Origin: Siphonodentalium dalli
Taxonomy: Eukaryota > Mollusca > Scaphopoda > Gadilida > Siphonodentaliidae
Assembly: GCA_032622095.1 (NCBI GenBank)
Contig: CP136069.1
Location: 43,316,194-43,380,193 of the forward strand
Direction of reading: 5' to 3'
DNA length: 64,000 nt
Under the pieces are notes generated by a model. It did not search any database, was not told where the DNA came from, and worked only from the letters and a program-made list of their open reading frames with translations. Of the stretch, positions 11,736 to 22,864 are shown in pieces (position 1 is the stretch's first letter; each line of letters begins with the position of its first letter). The position numbers were made by a program, and so were the translations under genes.

Positions 11736-12233
11736 AGGTACGGTTGGCCTTGGCGGTGGGTATCCTGTGAAAATATTTCCACCCGTCAAAAACCGCCACA
11801 AACAGAAAGAACAACAAAATGTAGACAGACTTTGTCCGTATACAAATAAGAAATATCGCATAAACAGTATGTTATTGTCATATATTTGACCATTGTTATG
11901 TAAACAAAAGCATAAAAAGTTACTTTTCTGGTGTTTGTTTATATTATGATGGTAAACATAAAGAGCGTTCTTTGTGGGTGAATTCCTGATATGGAACGAA
12001 TAAAGAGCGTTTATGCGATTTGTGTGTGATTAGCCAGCAGCATTGTGCTGTCTTCTGTGACACAATCAGGCTCTTGCTTAGGTAAAATATAGTAAATCTT
12101 TATGATAACATGCTGTTTACGCGGTGGTCATGGTATATATGAACGAAACTGTATGCGATTTAATGTTTTTCTGTTTACGGTGATTGGAACAAATATGAAT
12201 ATTTTCGACAACTAAGGCCTCACGTGCCTTTAA
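11732..12233 (+). mobile_element. MITE family II, copy B
   Basis: Bounded by TTAA at 11732-11735 and 12230-12233, with ends AGGTACGGTTGGCCTTGG and AAGGCCTCACGTGCCT. It aligns almost base for base with copy A at 9360 and carries the AAAGAGCGT pair at 11960 and 12002. It is unusual in being flanked by a perfect 38-bp direct repeat rather than only TTAA. Confidence 0.9.
11960..12010 (+). promoter_or_regulatory. Paired AAAGAGCGT boxes, 42 bp apart
   Basis: Boxes at 11960-11968 and 12002-12010 with TTCCTGATATGGAA between them; same spacing and orientation as the other pairs. Confidence 0.55.
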
Positions 12234-12267
12234 AGAAAACAACAATCAATGTATCATATGTAGTTAA
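12230..12267 (+). repeat. 38-bp direct repeat bounded by TTAA (right copy)
   Basis: Identical to 11698-11735. Together they look like a target-site duplication far longer than the 4 bp expected for a TTAA element. Confidence 0.95.
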
Positions 12268-13061
12268 CAACACTATACTGGTAGCAGATTAAAAAATATA
12301 TAGCACATACTTACTAACCACACTCGTGACTTTGTGCGCACGTACAGACAAAACAGTCAGCTAATTTCCATAAAAGAAAGTACATCAGGATTCAGGAGAA
12401 CTCCATAAGAAACGCTTTGTTGAGAAATCCACATTTTATAGTAACAAAAGGTCAGATTTAAGTTCTGAAGAAAGTATAACACATTTCCCATTTCTGTCAC
12501 AGGTAACGTGTTGTGTACTACATATAATATACGTATAGTTGTTTTAGCTTCTCATGTGAAGTTTGTGCCATTATTTTCTCTATTTAAAAAATTACCCAAA
12601 TTTGAACCGGAGTCCATATTTGAGTGCTTTGGTTAAGCTCTAAGATATTCAGCTAATTTCAACATTGATGGTCACCGAAACATTTTTAGAAAATTAATCT
12701 TTCTGAATTGTATCTAAATCATCAAATCGTATGGACTAATTACAAAGCTAGAGCACTGCAAGTATCGTTTTTTTCTTTTGCGCTAAAATATACTATTACC
12801 GAAATTTTGGGAGCTCCCTTAAAAACGACTCTTCCTGGTTTTCAATAACAGAATCATTTACTTCACAAAAGTGAACATATTCCAATTAATAAGCCAGTGA
12901 GAGCACTAGATCACAATACCAGCTTTATGCCTTTGTGCTTTGTGTTAGGGTTCAACTAGAAATTCATTTAGTTTTAGAAATATATTTTTCTATTAAAAAC
13001 ATGTCTTCCAATTCAGAGATATGGATTATCTCCCATTGAATTTCAACAGTATAGTACATAT
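12268..13061. other. Anonymous AT-rich DNA
   Basis: No gene or recognised repeat. Confidence 0.5.
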
Positions 13062-13407
13062 CAACATATCCTCGCGGAAATACGCACATAATCGACCTAT
13101 AATGTGATTATCTGATTCTTAAATAAGCAGATACTGGACTCTTAGCTATTATTTCATTTTATGGCGCGGACCACAGTGAAAACACATGTTAAAGAGCGTA
13201 CACCTAAAAAGTCGTGAGTTGGCTTATTTGTCTCATTGTCCGGACATAATCGGCTAAGAATCGCCTTATTATGAGTCGATATTGTGACTATTGTGCTCAC
13301 ATTTTCAGCAAATTATCTACTCAAAATGAGGCCATTCTAAGTAAATTATCTGCCTAAATCAAGTTCTATTATAAGCAGCTAATGTGCTGGTGTTCGGGAG
13401 AACAGGC
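13062..13407 (+). repeat. Dispersed ~345-bp repeat (family VIII), copy 1
   Basis: Aligns with 52183-52537 in the same orientation over its whole length, starting CAACATATCCTCGC and ending GGAGAACAGGCT. Internally it repeats short motifs on both strands, such as TAAGCAGATA and AAATTATCTAC. It carries one AAAGAGCGT at 13191. No clear terminal inverted repeats or coding capacity, so the class is unknown. Confidence 0.8.
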
Positions 13408-13609
13408 TTTACATATAGTTAAGATAATATGTCTAGTTTACTATGGATTGAGTGGCATCATATATTTTGAATTTCCGGCTGTGATATTTCTATTAAGATT
13501 GAAACATTGATCACCGAGCGACATCTTAAGACGCAATTGTGCACACGTTATGAATTATATTTGAACATGACGGATTGAGATTCCCTGAGAAGTTCATGCG
13601 CTATCATTA

Positions 13610-13985
13610 TTAACCCTTTACCCAACAGAACGGCCCTGTGCCAATGCATTCTCTTATATATGCGAGTCGACCATAGGTCGCCTCGCATATATAAGAGAAT
13701 GCATTGGCTTAACACATTAAAAATTATAAAATTGTTAAAGAATGTAAGAATTTTTTTTTTTAGGCCAATGCATTCTCTTATATATGCGAGGCGACCTATG
13801 GTCGACTCGCATATATAAGAGAATGCATTGGCACAGGGCATAACTGTAACTATCACAATGTGGTCAAGGAGCCGGTTCCAATGATATCCATATGTGTATG
13901 GTTATATTGAGACAGACCGAAGATATTTTAGGCTGTTGAAGCTTTATTTGGCCGGTTTTGGCCGGTTTGTTGGGTAAAGGGTTAA
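13610..13985 (+). mobile_element. Hairpin MITE family I, copy 1
   Basis: TTAA at 13610-13613 and 13982-13985 enclose matching ends CCCTTTACCCAACA and TGTTGGGTAAAGGG. The TTAA target and the CCC start suggest piggyBac-type mobilisation. Inside are two 67-bp hairpins (13641-13707 and 13765-13831), each built from CCAATGCATTCTCTTATATA...TATATAAGAGAATGCATTGG arms around a GTCGACC/GGTCGCC centre. The second hairpin is the reverse complement of the first, so the element is nearly palindromic at several scales. The right side has an extra unique ~110 bp ending in GGCCGGTTTTGGCCGG. No coding capacity. Confidence 0.92.
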
Positions 13986-15110
13986 AGTTCCCTAATGCGA
14001 TGTTGTTGGTACGGTTGTTGTCGTGGTTGATGTTGATGATGATAAGATGATCATAATTAGGATGAGGATGATGATGATGATGATGAGGAGGGGGATGACT
14101 TGGCGACGATGATGATGATGATGATGAGGAGGAGGGGGATGACTTGGCGACGATGATGATGATGATGATAACATGGCGACGATGATGATGGTGATGATCA
14201 TCATCATAATGACGAAATAATGATGATGATGTTGGTGGCAAAAACGAAGATGTGAATTTTGGAGACGAATGTCATTTAAAAGATAATACAAAGACTGCGT
14301 ATGGCAGCTGAGAGGACGACGAAACGGATGATGATAACGAGGTTGTTGTTGATGATGGTGATGATAATGAGGTTGTTTGTTGTCGTCTTGGTGATGATGA
14401 TTAATTGCTTGTGTTGGTGGTAATGCTGATGATAATGCAGATGATGAAGATGATGATGATAGCTGATTATGATGATACTGATGGCGATGATGATGATGAT
14501 GATGATAATGAGGTTGTTTGTTGTCGCTAATGATGATGATGATAATGATGAGGATTAATTTGTGGTGTTGGTGGTAATTCTGATGATAATGCAAATAATG
14601 AAGATGATGCTGATGATAATTATAGCTGATTATGACGATACTGATGGCGATGATGATGATGATAATGATGATGGTGATTCTAATGCTGAGTGAATACAGT
14701 GATGATGCTGGTGGCGATGCTGATGCTGCTGACGACGGTTGTGGTAGTAGTGGTGTTGGTGGACGATGGTGGTAGTGCCGGTGGTGGGGGTTGATGATGA
14801 GGAAGATTATGACGATGACATGGCGATGTTTATGATGATGGTGAAGATAATGCAGATGATGAAGACGAAGCCGATGGTGACGACAATGATAGCGATTATG
14901 ATGATGATGATAGTGGTGGTGGTGACTGTAATGGTGACTGTAATGTGTGAATATGATGACTATGGAGATGCTGATGACGATGGTGGTGGTGGTGGTGGTG
15001 GTGGTGGTGGTGGTGATGGTGGTGGTTGACGATGGCGGTGGTGGCGATGGTGGGGTTTATGACGAGGAAGATGATGGTAGTAAATGATGATTATGGATAT
15101 GATGATGCTT
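13986..15110 (+). repeat. GAT/GGT compound microsatellite, 1.1 kb
   Basis: Almost continuous GAT, GGT and GAC trinucleotides, with a pure (GGT)n run near 14981-15014. Higher-order duplication is visible: GGGGGATGACTTGGCGACGA occurs twice (14090s and 14120s), and AATGAGGTTGTTTGTTGTCG occurs twice (14370s and 14510s). Poly-His/Ser and poly-Asp/Gly reading frames here are by-products of the repeat. It starts directly beside the hairpin MITE. Confidence 0.95.
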
Positions 15111-15647
15111 TTCACACAAGTCACTATAATTATTTGAACTCAGGTGTATCTACCAAGCTTCATGTCAACGGGAGCGTCGATGTATAATATGTACATACAT
15201 GCATATCCCATGTTTCATCTCTATCTATCTGTTGTATTATATACTATCTCCATTATATTTATCAATATCCATTCCTGTACATCAAAGAATAAATCATATA
15301 CTAATCAAGTTTTATTACCCAGGGAATATCCATGCATACGTGAACCGATAGTCGTTGTCACGCACCAATCTCTATCAGTGTTTTCTATTTTATCAATATT
15401 CACGCGCATATATATGTGAATATTGGTAAGATAGACAACTCTCGTAAAGATTGCTGCCTGTATGCTTGGGCATTCCCAGGGTAAACTGCCAGTTTTTGGA
15501 AGCAGCGATACCGGATTGTAGAGGAGACAATGTTCCCTTAGAATTTGGTATACACCCGCCTACGATACATTATTTAAAGCCACATGTCGGTTTGCACTCC
15601 AAAATGCACATACTATTAATCGGTTTTGAATTTTTCTCAGTATTGAC
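15111..15647. other. Anonymous AT-rich DNA
   Basis: No gene or recognised repeat. Confidence 0.5.
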
Positions 15648-15953
15648 ATAGGTCGATAAATATCTGAACTACCTTTCTACGAGCATTATGTAACAAAAAG
15701 ACGCTTTGAAGTAATGAAAAATACAACTGTGAATACGGTGTTTGGGTCCCAAACAAAAAACCGCCATTTGCGCGACATGGAACAGAAAAGAGCGTCCCGT
15801 GGTAGTCAATTCCTGACATGAAAGCAATAAAGAGCATTTGTCTGGCTTCTGGCGAAAAATTGAAAACGGCTGAAAAATGGCTGTGACTTTGGCGAGTGCT
15901 TTTCAGAGGATATGAAGCCTGTATATAAATAGACCGTTTATTTATCGACCTAT
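15648..15953 (+). mobile_element. Small MITE (family IX) with paired boxes
   Basis: Terminal inverted repeats ATAGGTCGATAAAT (15648) and ATTTATCGACCTAT (15940-15953) enclose about 306 bp. A truncated relative of the left end lies at 60845-60920. It contains AAAGAGCGT at 15787 and AAAGAGCAT at 15829, 42 bp apart, with TTCCTGACATG between them as in family II. No target duplication was confirmed. Confidence 0.7.
15787..15837 (+). promoter_or_regulatory. Paired AAAGAGC boxes, 42 bp apart
   Basis: AAAGAGCGT at 15787-15795 and AAAGAGCAT at 15829-15837. The host element differs from family II, but spacing and orientation are the same. Confidence 0.5.
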
Positions 15954-16130
15954 CGTATCCGTCGCTCCAAATTACGTAGAATTTGTTTTTGCTTTGTTGC
16001 ATCAGAAGGTTTGTAAGGAGCTCCGAAGCTTCTAATTTGAATTAGTCCACAGAAGGATCCTGCTCTTGTGTAGAAAAAATACAACCGAATCTAAGACAAA
16101 TCCCATAAGCGAGTAATACCTTTCCGAACT

Positions 16131-16405
16131 CTTTAAATCCATTTTTCTGTAGATACTGGTGCTAAATTATATGAAAAATCCTCGGGTTTGGTCATCTCTT
16201 TAGATCCATTTTTCTGTAGACACTGGTGCTAAATTATATGAAAAATCCTCGGGTTTGGTCATCTCTTTAGATCCATTTTTCTGTAGACACTGGTGCTAAA
16301 TTATATGAAAAATCCTCGGGTTTGGTCATCTCTTTAGATCCATTTTTCTTTAGACACTAGTTGCTGCTAAAATATATGAAAATCTTCGTGTTTGGTCTTC
16401 GGAGA
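16131..16405 (+). repeat. 67-bp tandem repeat, four units
   Basis: CTTTARATCCATTTTTCT starts at 16131, 16198, 16265 and 16332, exactly 67 bp apart. Units 2 and 3 are almost identical; the last is diverged and slightly longer. Recent local amplification. Confidence 0.95.
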
Positions 16406-17874
16406 ATCAGTGGTTTATTCTGAGATTCAGATAAACTATTCTACAGTTTGATTCAAGTTGTTTTTGCCGTCCACCTGATATTATATGGCAAAATATCTCC
16501 TTCTCCAAACACACAGTGCAGTAACTCAGTGACTTCCCACAAAATTACGTACTGGAGGCAAAAACCGCAAGTTGTGGTACTCTAATACTGAAACTTTAAC
16601 TTTATACTTTTATCGGAAAGTCGTTATTCTGTACTTTTACATCGAAACATCTGATTCATTCAATACCGTCATGTTTAAATTATGGTGCTAGCTTGAACGA
16701 GTCGATGGCTTGATGTCGAATGGTTATATATTTGTGTTGGTGTCCAGCGTAATACATACATGTAGTCCATTCGCATGCTTATTCAGTTATTGACACATAT
16801 GAATGTTGATTTGGGAAGACAAATTCCCATTAGCTTCCCGGGGAAGATCGTAATGAAATTAACATCGCGGTGCAAATGCCTTGCCCATGACCACATGCTG
16901 TCTGTGAATATGCCACATCGCAGAAGAGTGTGTACCTCTATTGCATATTGGATTACATTTCTCATACCGATTTCCATAATTTAACCACGACACATAAATG
17001 ACGATCCAAATAATAATGCCTTGACTACTTACATGTATACTGAACTGAAACCCTAGGACGACACGAAGTTACTGAAAGTCATTTGTGTGAAAACTTATCA
17101 AAACATTTTCGAAGAACTTCAAATATATATAATTCACACAAATCGATTTTAATAGTCCAATAGAGCTCCAAAATAACTTGTATTTAAAACAAAATATGCC
17201 GGTCAGTTTCAGTATTCTGAAAGCAATGTATAAAAGAACGAAGAATCCGTTCCGTATAAATAAATTATGTGTAACATTATCTGGAACATGTTACTCACTA
17301 CCCTCATTTATTACACTCTGTCAACCCTACCTTCTTACTCGTATTACACAAATCAAACCAATCTATAATGTCTATTTATTGCCGAGCCCTGAATCTAAAC
17401 GCTAACGCACAAATGAAAATTCGGAACAATTTACAGGGCTCAAAAGACACAGCGGGAGAAGGACTTCTGTAAAAGCCACGTGCTTAATGTTGTTCTCCCC
17501 TTTCATCAGATACATATCACATACATAAATCCCCAAGCACTGTCATTCTATTATTTTCACAATCCATACATATATAAACTGTTTATGTAATTATTAACCT
17601 GATGGAAAATAAACAATGTTTCTGAAACTCTTCGCGAAAGAAAGCATTCGCGCGTGCGGTGTGGTGACTCAGTGCAACGTGGAAGTATGTGTACATTTAT
17701 CTGACAAAGAATTCGTATTTTGTTACATGTATCGCATAACAAAACAGTTGTCACCCTGGCTTTCGTGAGACATGGAGATTTGTCACCCGCTGTCGATAGG
17801 AATGTCATTAATGATTCCGGTCTCGGGCGGACAACACATCTCCGTGTCTCACTATACAGCGCTGACGACAACTG
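16406..17874. other. Anonymous DNA
   Basis: About 1.5 kb with no recognisable gene or repeat. Short open frames on both strands overlap each other and show no motif. Confidence 0.5.
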
Positions 17875-20277
17875 TATAGTCACACGGCACAATCGTTTCG
17901 ACAATTCTACGACCAATTCCACGATTCTGCGGCTTGACAACCACGGTGCTACGGCAGTTCAACGATTCTGCGGCCTTATTATACGTGATATTTTATGACA
18001 AACTTAGATAATGTGGCCTTTTACTGAATTGGGACGATAAAAGTGGGCTTCTTTGTCAGGTCCACCAGGTTGACTCACGGAATACACACAAAGATGCGAT
18101 CAATACATAAAACGAGTCACAATCGGCTCGGTCAAGTCTGGATAATCCGATAGAACCGCGAACCGATCGCAAAAAGTCGTTTCTTGGGCTACAAGGGGAT
18201 ATTAACAGTGGGAAAATTAACATCCAACGTAAGCTTTGATAAGCATAAATGTATTATTTGTCAAATTCGCACCTCCGTTGACGCAATATTCGATTAAACT
18301 ACACACAGAAATGCAGTAACAGTGTCAACTATTTGACAACGCCCCGCTTCGACCATGACAACGACGATTGTGCGAATCGTTGAACGGTAATTTTCATTTG
18401 TATACGACGTATATGTCACTGCATGATCGGATAGCTTAGGTATGCGTGTAAGCACATGTATGCTGCATCAATACATGTTTGGAACAGTATATATACCTTC
18501 GTTGTACAATGCACATGTCCTGGATTCAATACAGTAGGGCCTACTGTGTATTTACTGATGCCCACATGTGAAGGTATAGAGACCAAGTCACATAAGAGAT
18601 TTGTCGCTAAACGAGCATTCTTGAATTTTTTGAACATGACAAAATGCCCGACTTACATGTACCTGAACATTTTCCTTCTTTGGTGCACCTAGCGGTTTTG
18701 TAATTTTTGTAAAGTTGACTTGTTCATTCGAAAATGTCACCACTTACTCTACCATAACATGAGTTATTTTAGTCATATTCTGATTAGCAGGTAGGCCCTG
18801 CATATAAAGATGTCCTCGAAAAATTATTGACCGTTTAGTTACTTTTATAAATGTGTTTGTATGAAAGTATTAGTTAAAATTCTTTATGGTTATCTGAAAC
18901 TGAAAGTAATGAGCAACACTTTAAACAAAATAAAAATAAAAGGGATGGATGCCAGAAAATTGCAGTAAAAACGTATACATACATAAAATAGTAGAACATT
19001 GGGTTGGTTGTTGCCGAAAGTAGCCAAAATAAAAAAAATAACCTATAGGGATACGCTGATTTATGACCCCTACCCCTGCCAACTTGCCGGTATAATTATT
19101 AACATGGGGTGTTTTGTTGCGGTAGTATTTTTAATTGGGTAAACTGGTGTGTGCATACTTCAAATGAGTTAAGAATTAATAGGAAATAAATGTCATAGAA
19201 TTGTAATATCTCAAGGCAAATCTTGACTGCGCGATTATAATCACAAATAAAAAAATCATTATAGAATATAATTTTCACCGTTTATAGATATATATACCTG
19301 GATGTCAAAATATGGAATTATACTCAAAACAAAATATTAAGTTTCATGTGTGGAGTTAATTTCTAACATGAAGGCGACCATTCCCCACCATCGATACCAC
19401 AACGCAACTGAGAATAAGACATGTTGGCCATAAGAAAATACCGAGGCATTGTTAGTCGGCTGCTAGTTAGGCGTACGTACAGACAGACGGAAGGAAAGTT
19501 GGATAGGCGGAAAATTTAAATCATGTAATGTGTGGTGCACAGATATGGAAATTAAACCTGTACAGTATAGCAATATACCATTCGACATTACTTTATTTTA
19601 CACAGCTGGCTCCAAATAAAATTAAGAGTCTTAATCTCGTAGCCTTGATGTCGTGTTATTCATATGAATATTCATGTCTATAGCGAGCGTGACATGGCAT
19701 TCATTAGAAAACGACTTCTCGTGAGCACAAGTTAATGAAATTTCAATTGCTGGTCTCACAATCGTCGTTGTCATAGTCAACTACTCGGCGTTGTCAATTG
19801 AGTGCGATGATATCCCCCCCAAATATGGACACAGCGCCATCAATCACAGAACTGAGGTTAACATCAGTTGTGAAAAATCAACCAAAGACGTATGGCTATG
19901 TTATTATTTGGTTTCCACTCAATTTTATAGGACATTATATATTTTTTCTCAACTCTAAAGACGAATTTCACATAGTGATGTGTGTAAATCCAAAACAACT
20001 GGTCTATTTGTGTCAAAGATTATGTATTGTTGTGCTAACTGTCTAGTGCTGAACTCTCTACCGATTATCGAATCGAAGATCGCCGTACCTAATCGAAATA
20101 TAATATGTGGTACATAACTGTCTATATTTCTGGAATTATTCATTTCTTAATGTTTTTTTCGTGTTGATCGCATCAGCCTGGTCACAGAATCGTTAAATTG
20201 CCGCAGCACCGTGGTTGTCAAGCCGCAGAATCGTGGAATTGGTCGTAGAATCGTCGAAACGATTGTGCCGTGTGATA
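17875..20277. mobile_element. Putative 2.4-kb element with nested inverted repeats
   Basis: The outer inverted repeats at 17875-17971 and 20185-20277 share CACACGGCACAATCGTTTCG, CCAATTCCACGATTCTGCGG and TTGACAACCACGGTGCT. Inner inverted repeats at 18333-18371 and 19757-19797 share TTGACAACGCC and ATGACAACGACGATTGTG. The motif GAATCGTTGAAC recurs next to both levels. The 1.4-kb interior has only short frames without recognised function. Best read as a non-autonomous DNA transposon with complex ends; target duplication and exact termini were not resolved. Confidence 0.5.
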
Positions 20278-20305
20278 GTGCCATTAAAGAGAAAAGAAAC
20301 TCGAT

Positions 20306-20375
20306 AGATTGAACTCAGTTGGTTAAAATGGCTAACTGCGAGTCGCAGCGCCCTCAAACGGATTCGAGCTAAGCT
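20306..20375 (+). repeat. tRNA-like sequence (SINE head or tRNA pseudogene)
   Basis: ACTCAGTTGGTTAAAATGG resembles an A box/D arm, and GGATTCGAGC about 40 bp later resembles a B box/T arm, in tRNA order. Acceptor-stem pairing is not evident, so it is probably a tRNA-derived SINE head or dead tRNA, not a functional tRNA. Confidence 0.45.
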
Positions 20376-21639
20376 ATATGGGAAAACAAAATAAATGGAT
20401 AGAAGACTCTGATTGCTCTGTATGTTTATCAGTTTGACTCTATAAATGCACATAGGCGAGGTAAACACTGGATCAGAAGTTCACCCTCATCAGTACATGT
20501 AGTTTGAAATTGGCGGCGATGGTCGAGTGACTGCTGTTCGTTTAGTACGGTTTTTGGTGATTAGTTATACACACACAAGAGATAAAGACGCAGGCAATGC
20601 ATGACGCCTTTGGTTTATTTGCAGAGAAAGTTTTCCAAATGCCAATCTTTCAGATCTTGTTAAAATTCATGGCCTGTCCATTATTATACTGAAATTACAC
20701 GTAGTAGCCCGAAAAGTCTGCATATAGGCATCATAACGGGTCGACTTCTTAGTTTAAACATATTTATTTGTCTAATTTTATAAAACACGGTGTGTCTGTA
20801 TAACACAAACAATTTTATACACATAATGGGATTGGAGGACAAGTGCTTGACTCACTTATGGTTATACCCCTCTCCCATTTTCTTATTACAATGAAAATTA
20901 ATTACGCTGAAAAATAATAATTCTTCTGGGCCGACTTTCTTTTGGACCGACTTCGTAGTATGGCTAACTTCGTTTTGGGACGACTTCTCCGGTATTCTAC
21001 AGAAAAGAGTTGTCTACATGTGTATGAAAATATTGTAGCCAGTCATGGTTACTCTCATGTGTCATTTTGGATCTCATTCCGCCCTTTTTGACAGAAACAG
21101 ACCGCGAACACAGCTATAATTACGCCGATTCAGAACGGAATTAGGATTACGTGCTTTCGGGAATAAACTGCAACATTATCGTCTTCTCTGGTCCAAAAAC
21201 ACACATCTCGTGACAATATAATGATGGTTATCTCCCTTGTATTGCATAAATGATGTGGGGTTACATCGCTTGCCTGAATAACTTATATGACTGGAGCACC
21301 GATGTGTGTTATAAGAAACAAACGATGTGCCAATACTGATCAAATCACCTCGGATCGGGTTCACTTTGCGTTATAATGATACGTCGAACGGCGCCATGTA
21401 TAGTACGACTGTACGAGCTGACAATAATTGACGGGCCCAAAGATGAATTTATAAACATGTATTTATAGTACTCTGGTGTGATTCGTTTATATGATATGAC
21501 CTCCTGCCGCTGGATTTAAAATTTGTTTTAAAGACATATTTATATGCTTATTTCACAGCACCAAACTGATACGTTACCGCTCATGCAGCCACTACACCCA
21601 ATGCCATTGATACACCCAGTAATTCATAATTAAAGATGA
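20376..21639. other. Anonymous DNA with small CGACTTC repeats
   Basis: Near 20928-20990 three or four diverged ~22-bp units carry (G/A)CCGACTTC or similar. Nothing else recognised. Confidence 0.45.
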
Positions 21640-21780
21640 ATTATCCGATTAAACACCTCTAAATTCCTATTGCTTTGGCTTCGGGGATAACAAATATTTA
21701 ATTCGAGTCGAGGAACCCACCCATCAAAGCTCAGAGTAATCAGATATCGACTATTGGAATATGTTATTTCTCGAGATGTG
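21640..21780 (+). repeat. Dispersed repeat family X, copy 1
   Basis: The stretch with GGCTTCGGGGATAACAAATA and GAGTCGAGGAACCCACCCAT matches 48420-48590 in inverted orientation. Class unknown. Confidence 0.65.
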
Positions 21781-22345
21781 TACTTTTTTCCGCCTGGAAA
21801 CTATTCGTCAAACCGACCAAATTGCGGATGGATGGATAACTCTAAAATAAAGTGGTAATACGGCCAAATTTCGTGATAATCAAGTGATAATACGGCCATA
21901 TTTCACCATGTTGAAATAACAATTGATAAATTTTATACCATATTTTATGGAATTAATCGATTCTGATAACTAAAGCGTAACTGTTGTTGTTATTGTTGTT
22001 CTTGTAACTTGATGATATGGGGACCGTCTGATCGGATTGAGTACCTTTAAATATTTTGTTCTCGCCTTGTGGAAATATCCGTTAGTAGGGACGTTTCGTA
22101 AAACATACGGATAGTCACGATTACGTTTAGGGTATTACGTCATCAAATTATGTGCAGGTTCTCGAATCACTTATCAAACCTCAGTCACTATACCCTCAAT
22201 TGGTCGATTGAAAATAAGATTACAATACGCGTTGTGGCTAATCTGGTAGATCGTGCAAAGCGAAAAAATCCCACTGTGCACGTTTATCCATGAATTCAAT
22301 CATAACCGTCACCGTATTTTTTTTTTTGCGAACCCTACACGAAAG
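21781..22345. other. Anonymous DNA left of the palindrome
   Basis: No gene seen. Ends with a T run (about 22317-22327) and GAAAG immediately before the palindrome. AAAG (22342-22345) also follows the right end (39482-39485). Confidence 0.5.
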
Positions 22346-22384
22346 CAGCAGCATGATTGTGACTATAGCCCATGTATGTGTGGG

Positions 22385-22480
22385 ACCCCTTTTTCCTATA
22401 TGTCTATGGCCCCATAGTATGGCAACGCCCCCTTTCCTATGCTGTGTGTATATGGTCCCATAGTAAGGTAACGCCCCCTT
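22385..22480 (+). repeat. Subterminal CCCATAGTA..GCCCCCTTT repeats in palindrome end
   Basis: Two units of GGYCCCATAGTAWGGYAACG followed by CCCCCTTT lie just inside the left terminus and are mirrored near 39345-39430. Subterminal repeats are common in DNA transposons but are not proof. Confidence 0.6.
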
Positions 22481-22515
22481 TAATTATTATATATCGCTCC
22501 TCCTTCCCACGTAAT

Positions 22516-22598
22516 TTCTGGAACATATTTATTGTTCTGGAACAATCTGGAAATTTTTTTGTTTCTGGAACAATCTAGTAAAATATTTGTTTCTGGAA
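22516..22598 (+). promoter_or_regulatory. Cluster of four TTCTGGAA sites
   Basis: TTCTGGAA at 22516, 22535, 22563 and 22591 fits the TTCnnGAA inverted half-site core of heat-shock elements. A strong element normally needs three contiguous half-sites, which are not clearly present. Mirrored in the right arm (about 39230-39311). Confidence 0.35.
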
Positions 22599-22864
22599 AA
22601 TTCTATTTTTTTCTAGTAAAATCCATAATGTATTCGTGTAATAAAATTCATATTTGTCTACGACCTCTTTAAAATTATATAACTGTAAAGTCCCGATGTT
22701 AATTTCACACGGTACACACATTGGCTATCATAGCATCTATTTATTTACCACGCATAGAATTTAGGCAGTTAAAATTATTTATCAAATCTCCTTAAAACAC
22801 TTCGGCCCCTTTAACTTTTTTACCTTTAATAAAAACATTATTGATCTCACAGAAGGGTTAAAAC

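Noticed and set aside
13864-15029. Long His/Ser-rich and Asp/Gly/Met-rich open frames on both strands
   Set aside because: They are translations of the GAT/GGT microsatellite; length comes from the absence of stops in the repeat.
16131-16405. CRISPR-like array
   Set aside because: The 67-bp units are contiguous with no unique spacers, and the DNA is clearly eukaryotic.
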